Source: an uncultured Ruminococcus sp.
GTDB lineage: Bacteria > Bacillota > Clostridia > Oscillospirales > Ruminococcaceae
Direction of reading: 5' to 3'
Assembly: GCA_900554975.1 (NCBI GenBank)
Contig: USJI01000050.1
Span: forward strand, 1 to 7,050
DNA: 7,050 nucleotides
Shown here: piece after piece, positions 5,618-7,050 of the stretch
Position numbering within the stretch: position 1 is the first letter of the stretch
Layout: every line of letters starts with the position of its first letter
Notes under the pieces: generated by a model
The model's input: only the letters and a program-made list of their open reading frames with translations
Databases searched by the model: none
What the model was told of the DNA's origin: nothing
Translations under genes and position numbers: made by a program

Positions 5618-6142
5618 TTGGACAAGGAAACTTTCATCAAAAAGCTTTTATTATACAAAGATACTGTTTTCCGTATAGCCTATTCATATACGAAGAATAC
5701 CGGTGATGCAGAAGACATATCGCGGGAAATCTTTTTAAAATTCTACACTTCTTCACCGTCCTTCAGCAGTGACGGAGAAGAAAAGGCATGGCTTATAAGA
5801 GTTACCATAAATAAGTCAAAGGATTTTGTAAGATCAGCCTGGTTCTCCAAAAGAGTTGTTGAACCGGAATACAGACAAATATATGAAATGAACGAAAGTC
5901 AGTCAGATATATTAGAAAAGGTACTTGAACTTCCGGATAAGTACAGAATAGTTATACACCTGTATTATTATGAGGAATATTCTATACGCGAGATATCAGA
6001 GATAACCGGAGCAAAAGAATCAACAGTACAGACAAGGTTGCAGCGTGGAAGAAAACTGCTTGAGAAAAAGCTAAAGGAGGAACATTTATATGATGAAAGA
6101 ACAATACATTTCGGCTATGAAAAAAATCACAATGAGGGATGA
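5618..6142 (+). CDS. ECF-type sigma-70 family RNA polymerase sigma factor
   Basis: A 174-residue alternative sigma factor, the usual ECF size, which would direct RNA polymerase to a small envelope-related regulon. Region 2 covers about residues 13-73: YKDTVFRIAYSYTKNTGDAEDISREIFLKFY with the diagnostic DAED motif, then WLIRVTINKSKDFVRS for -10 recognition. Region 4 covers about 102-153: LPDKYRIVIHLYYYEEYSIREISEITG, a helix-turn-helix, with STVQTRLQRGRKLLEKKL as the -35 recognition helix. There is no region 1.1 or 3. I chose the TTG at 5618 because of AAAGGAGG just upstream; the ATG at 5546 would add 24 non-conserved residues and start upstream of the -10 box. The last 17 codons overlap the next gene, which encodes its likely anti-sigma factor. 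The stimulus and target promoters are not evident. Confidence 0.9.
   Translation: MDKETFIKKLLLYKDTVFRIAYSYTKNTGDAEDISREIFLKFYTSSPSFSSDGEEKAWLIRVTINKSKDFVRSAWFSKRVVEPEYRQIYEMNESQSDILEKVLELPDKYRIVIHLYYYEEYSIREISEITGAKESTVQTRLQRGRKLLEKKLKEEHLYDERTIHFGYEKNHNEG
6073..6080 (+). promoter_or_regulatory. Ribosome binding site of the anti-sigma gene, inside the sigma gene
   Basis: AAAGGAGG lies nine bases before the ATG at 6090, within the sigma coding sequence. A second ATG follows directly at 6093; the first is better spaced. The arrangement favours coupled translation of the two proteins. Confidence 0.8.
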
Positions 6143-7050
6143 ATGCACAGGCATTATTCTTGACAGCATAAATGATATTCCGCAGGAACACTCAGCGACA
6201 AAGAACAGCAAGGTACGCTATATATCAATACTGACTGCAGCGGCAGTTCTCATATGCAGTACAGTCAGCGTTGCAGCAAAATCAGGCGGTTTTGACTGGC
6301 TGAAATATCTTTTTGGTCAGGGCATAGAAACTACTGATATAATTGAGGATATGGGCGGAGAGATTTCCGATTTCAGGTGTGAAAGCAGTGTCGGACTGGA
6401 GCTTTCACCTGTAGGTGCAATAATTGATGAACAGAATTTATACTGTGCATTTAATATAAAATCCTTGCCGGAAGGAATAAATACAAGCGACCTGAGTGTA
6501 TATTTTTTACATGATGCTTCTGATAGCAGTCCGGCGGTCGGAGCATGGGAAAGTTTCGTCAGCACAGCCGATGATAACGATAATATTATTGCAGTATCCA
6601 TATCCACACATGATGATACTGAAATATTCCAAAATGACAAGACGATAACATTTGGTATTTTTTCTATCAGAGAATTTGATAAACTATACAATAATGATAA
6701 TGAAGGAATATCCGAACAGGAAGCAAACGCTTACCGTATGAGTACAAAACTTTCATTCAAAGTATCGGGATGCAAACTGCATAATCTTGATATAGATTAC
6801 AGTAAATATACATGTGAAAGCACTCCGGAACGTACCGGTGATTTCATGTTTGACAATCTTCATATAACACCGTTTAATATTCTGGCACAAGGACACCGTG
6901 TATCATATGCTGATGTAATGCACAATGATGATATTACTATTGTATTTGAAGACGGAAGCAAAGCAACAGCACACAGTAACGGTTACTCAACGTGTTCAAA
7001 TAGCAGCCCTTCATTTTCAGATAATAACACTACACTTGAAGAAAGACTTG
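6090..7050 (+). CDS. Putative membrane anti-sigma factor, DUF4179-like (3' end beyond window)
   Basis: An open frame runs from ATG 6090 to the window edge: 320 residues without a stop, so the C-terminus is missing. Residues 1-43 form a short cytoplasmic segment starting MMKEQYISAMKKITMRDE. Residues about 44-63 (YISILTAAAVLICSTVSVAA) are a single membrane helix. The rest is a soluble, probably extracytoplasmic domain beginning SGGFDWLKYLFGQGIE. The layout of short N-terminus, one helix, a DWLK-type junction and an external beta-rich domain matches DUF4179 proteins that accompany ECF sigma factors. There is no HxxxCxxC zinc anti-sigma motif, so it is not of the ZAS class. It overlaps the sigma gene by 53 bases in another frame, as expected for a stoichiometric inhibitor. 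It would hold the sigma factor at the membrane until an external signal releases it. That role is inferred from context and layout; direct sequence similarity is modest. Confidence 0.75.
   Translation, partial: MMKEQYISAMKKITMRDECTGIILDSINDIPQEHSATKNSKVRYISILTAAAVLICSTVSVAAKSGGFDWLKYLFGQGIETTDIIEDMGGEISDFRCESSVGLELSPVGAIIDEQNLYCAFNIKSLPEGINTSDLSVYFLHDASDSSPAVGAWESFVSTADDNDNIIAVSISTHDDTEIFQNDKTITFGIFSIREFDKLYNNDNEGISEQEANAYRMSTKLSFKVSGCKLHNLDIDYSKYTCESTPERTGDFMFDNLHITPFNILAQGHRVSYADVMHNDDITIVFEDGSKATAHSNGYSTCSNSSPSFSDNNTTLEERL

Noticed and set aside
6317..6691. 124-residue minus-strand reading frame
   Set aside because: It lies opposite the anti-sigma frame, which runs unbroken from a strong ribosome site to the window edge. 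It has no start signals or recognisable domain.

Overview
The window looks like a chromosomal segment of a Gram-positive, low-GC gut or rumen Clostridia species, most likely Ruminococcus or a close relative in Oscillospiraceae. The evidence is AT-rich DNA, strong AGGAGG-type ribosome binding sites, consensus sigma-A promoters, and a secreted protein with a Thr/Ser-rich linker and a C-terminal type I dockerin, the mark of cellulosome-forming bacteria. There are five protein genes. I see no tRNA, rRNA, CRISPR array, insertion sequence or phage gene.

Left part, minus strand. Positions 2-1501 encode a secreted protein of 499 residues with tandem cell-wall/glucan-binding (choline-binding-like) repeats. 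Upstream of it, also on the minus strand, 1596-2627 encodes a cysteine-rich FliB-family lysine N-methylase. Each gene has its own recognisable promoter. The -35 box of the wall-binding gene contains the stop codon of the methylase gene. The wall-binding gene is a compositional mosaic: its 5' third is AT-rich like its surroundings, and most of the rest is clearly GC-richer.

Middle part, plus strand. Positions 2628-2836 form a divergent promoter region. The rightward promoter has a TGn-TATAAT -10 box and a perfect 7-bp dyad filling the space between -35 and -10. It drives 2837-5446, which encodes an 869-residue secreted BspA-type leucine-rich-repeat protein with two probable beta-rich domains, a Thr/Ser linker and a dockerin. 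The LRR part contains several nested DNA repeats. A strong intrinsic terminator follows at 5465-5497.

Right part, plus strand. An ECF-type sigma factor (5618-6142, TTG start) overlaps by 53 bases a membrane-anchored, DUF4179-like putative anti-sigma factor (6090 to the window edge, incomplete). They form a translationally coupled regulatory pair.

Together the window suggests a cell-surface and envelope region: a wall-binding protein, a cellulosome-linked LRR protein, and a trans-envelope sigma/anti-sigma switch. That the switch controls either surface gene is not shown by the sequence. I found no clearly new multi-gene system. The points most worth checking are the mosaic wall-binding gene, the LRR-dockerin protein with its operator-like promoter dyad, and the lysine methylase sitting without flagellar genes.
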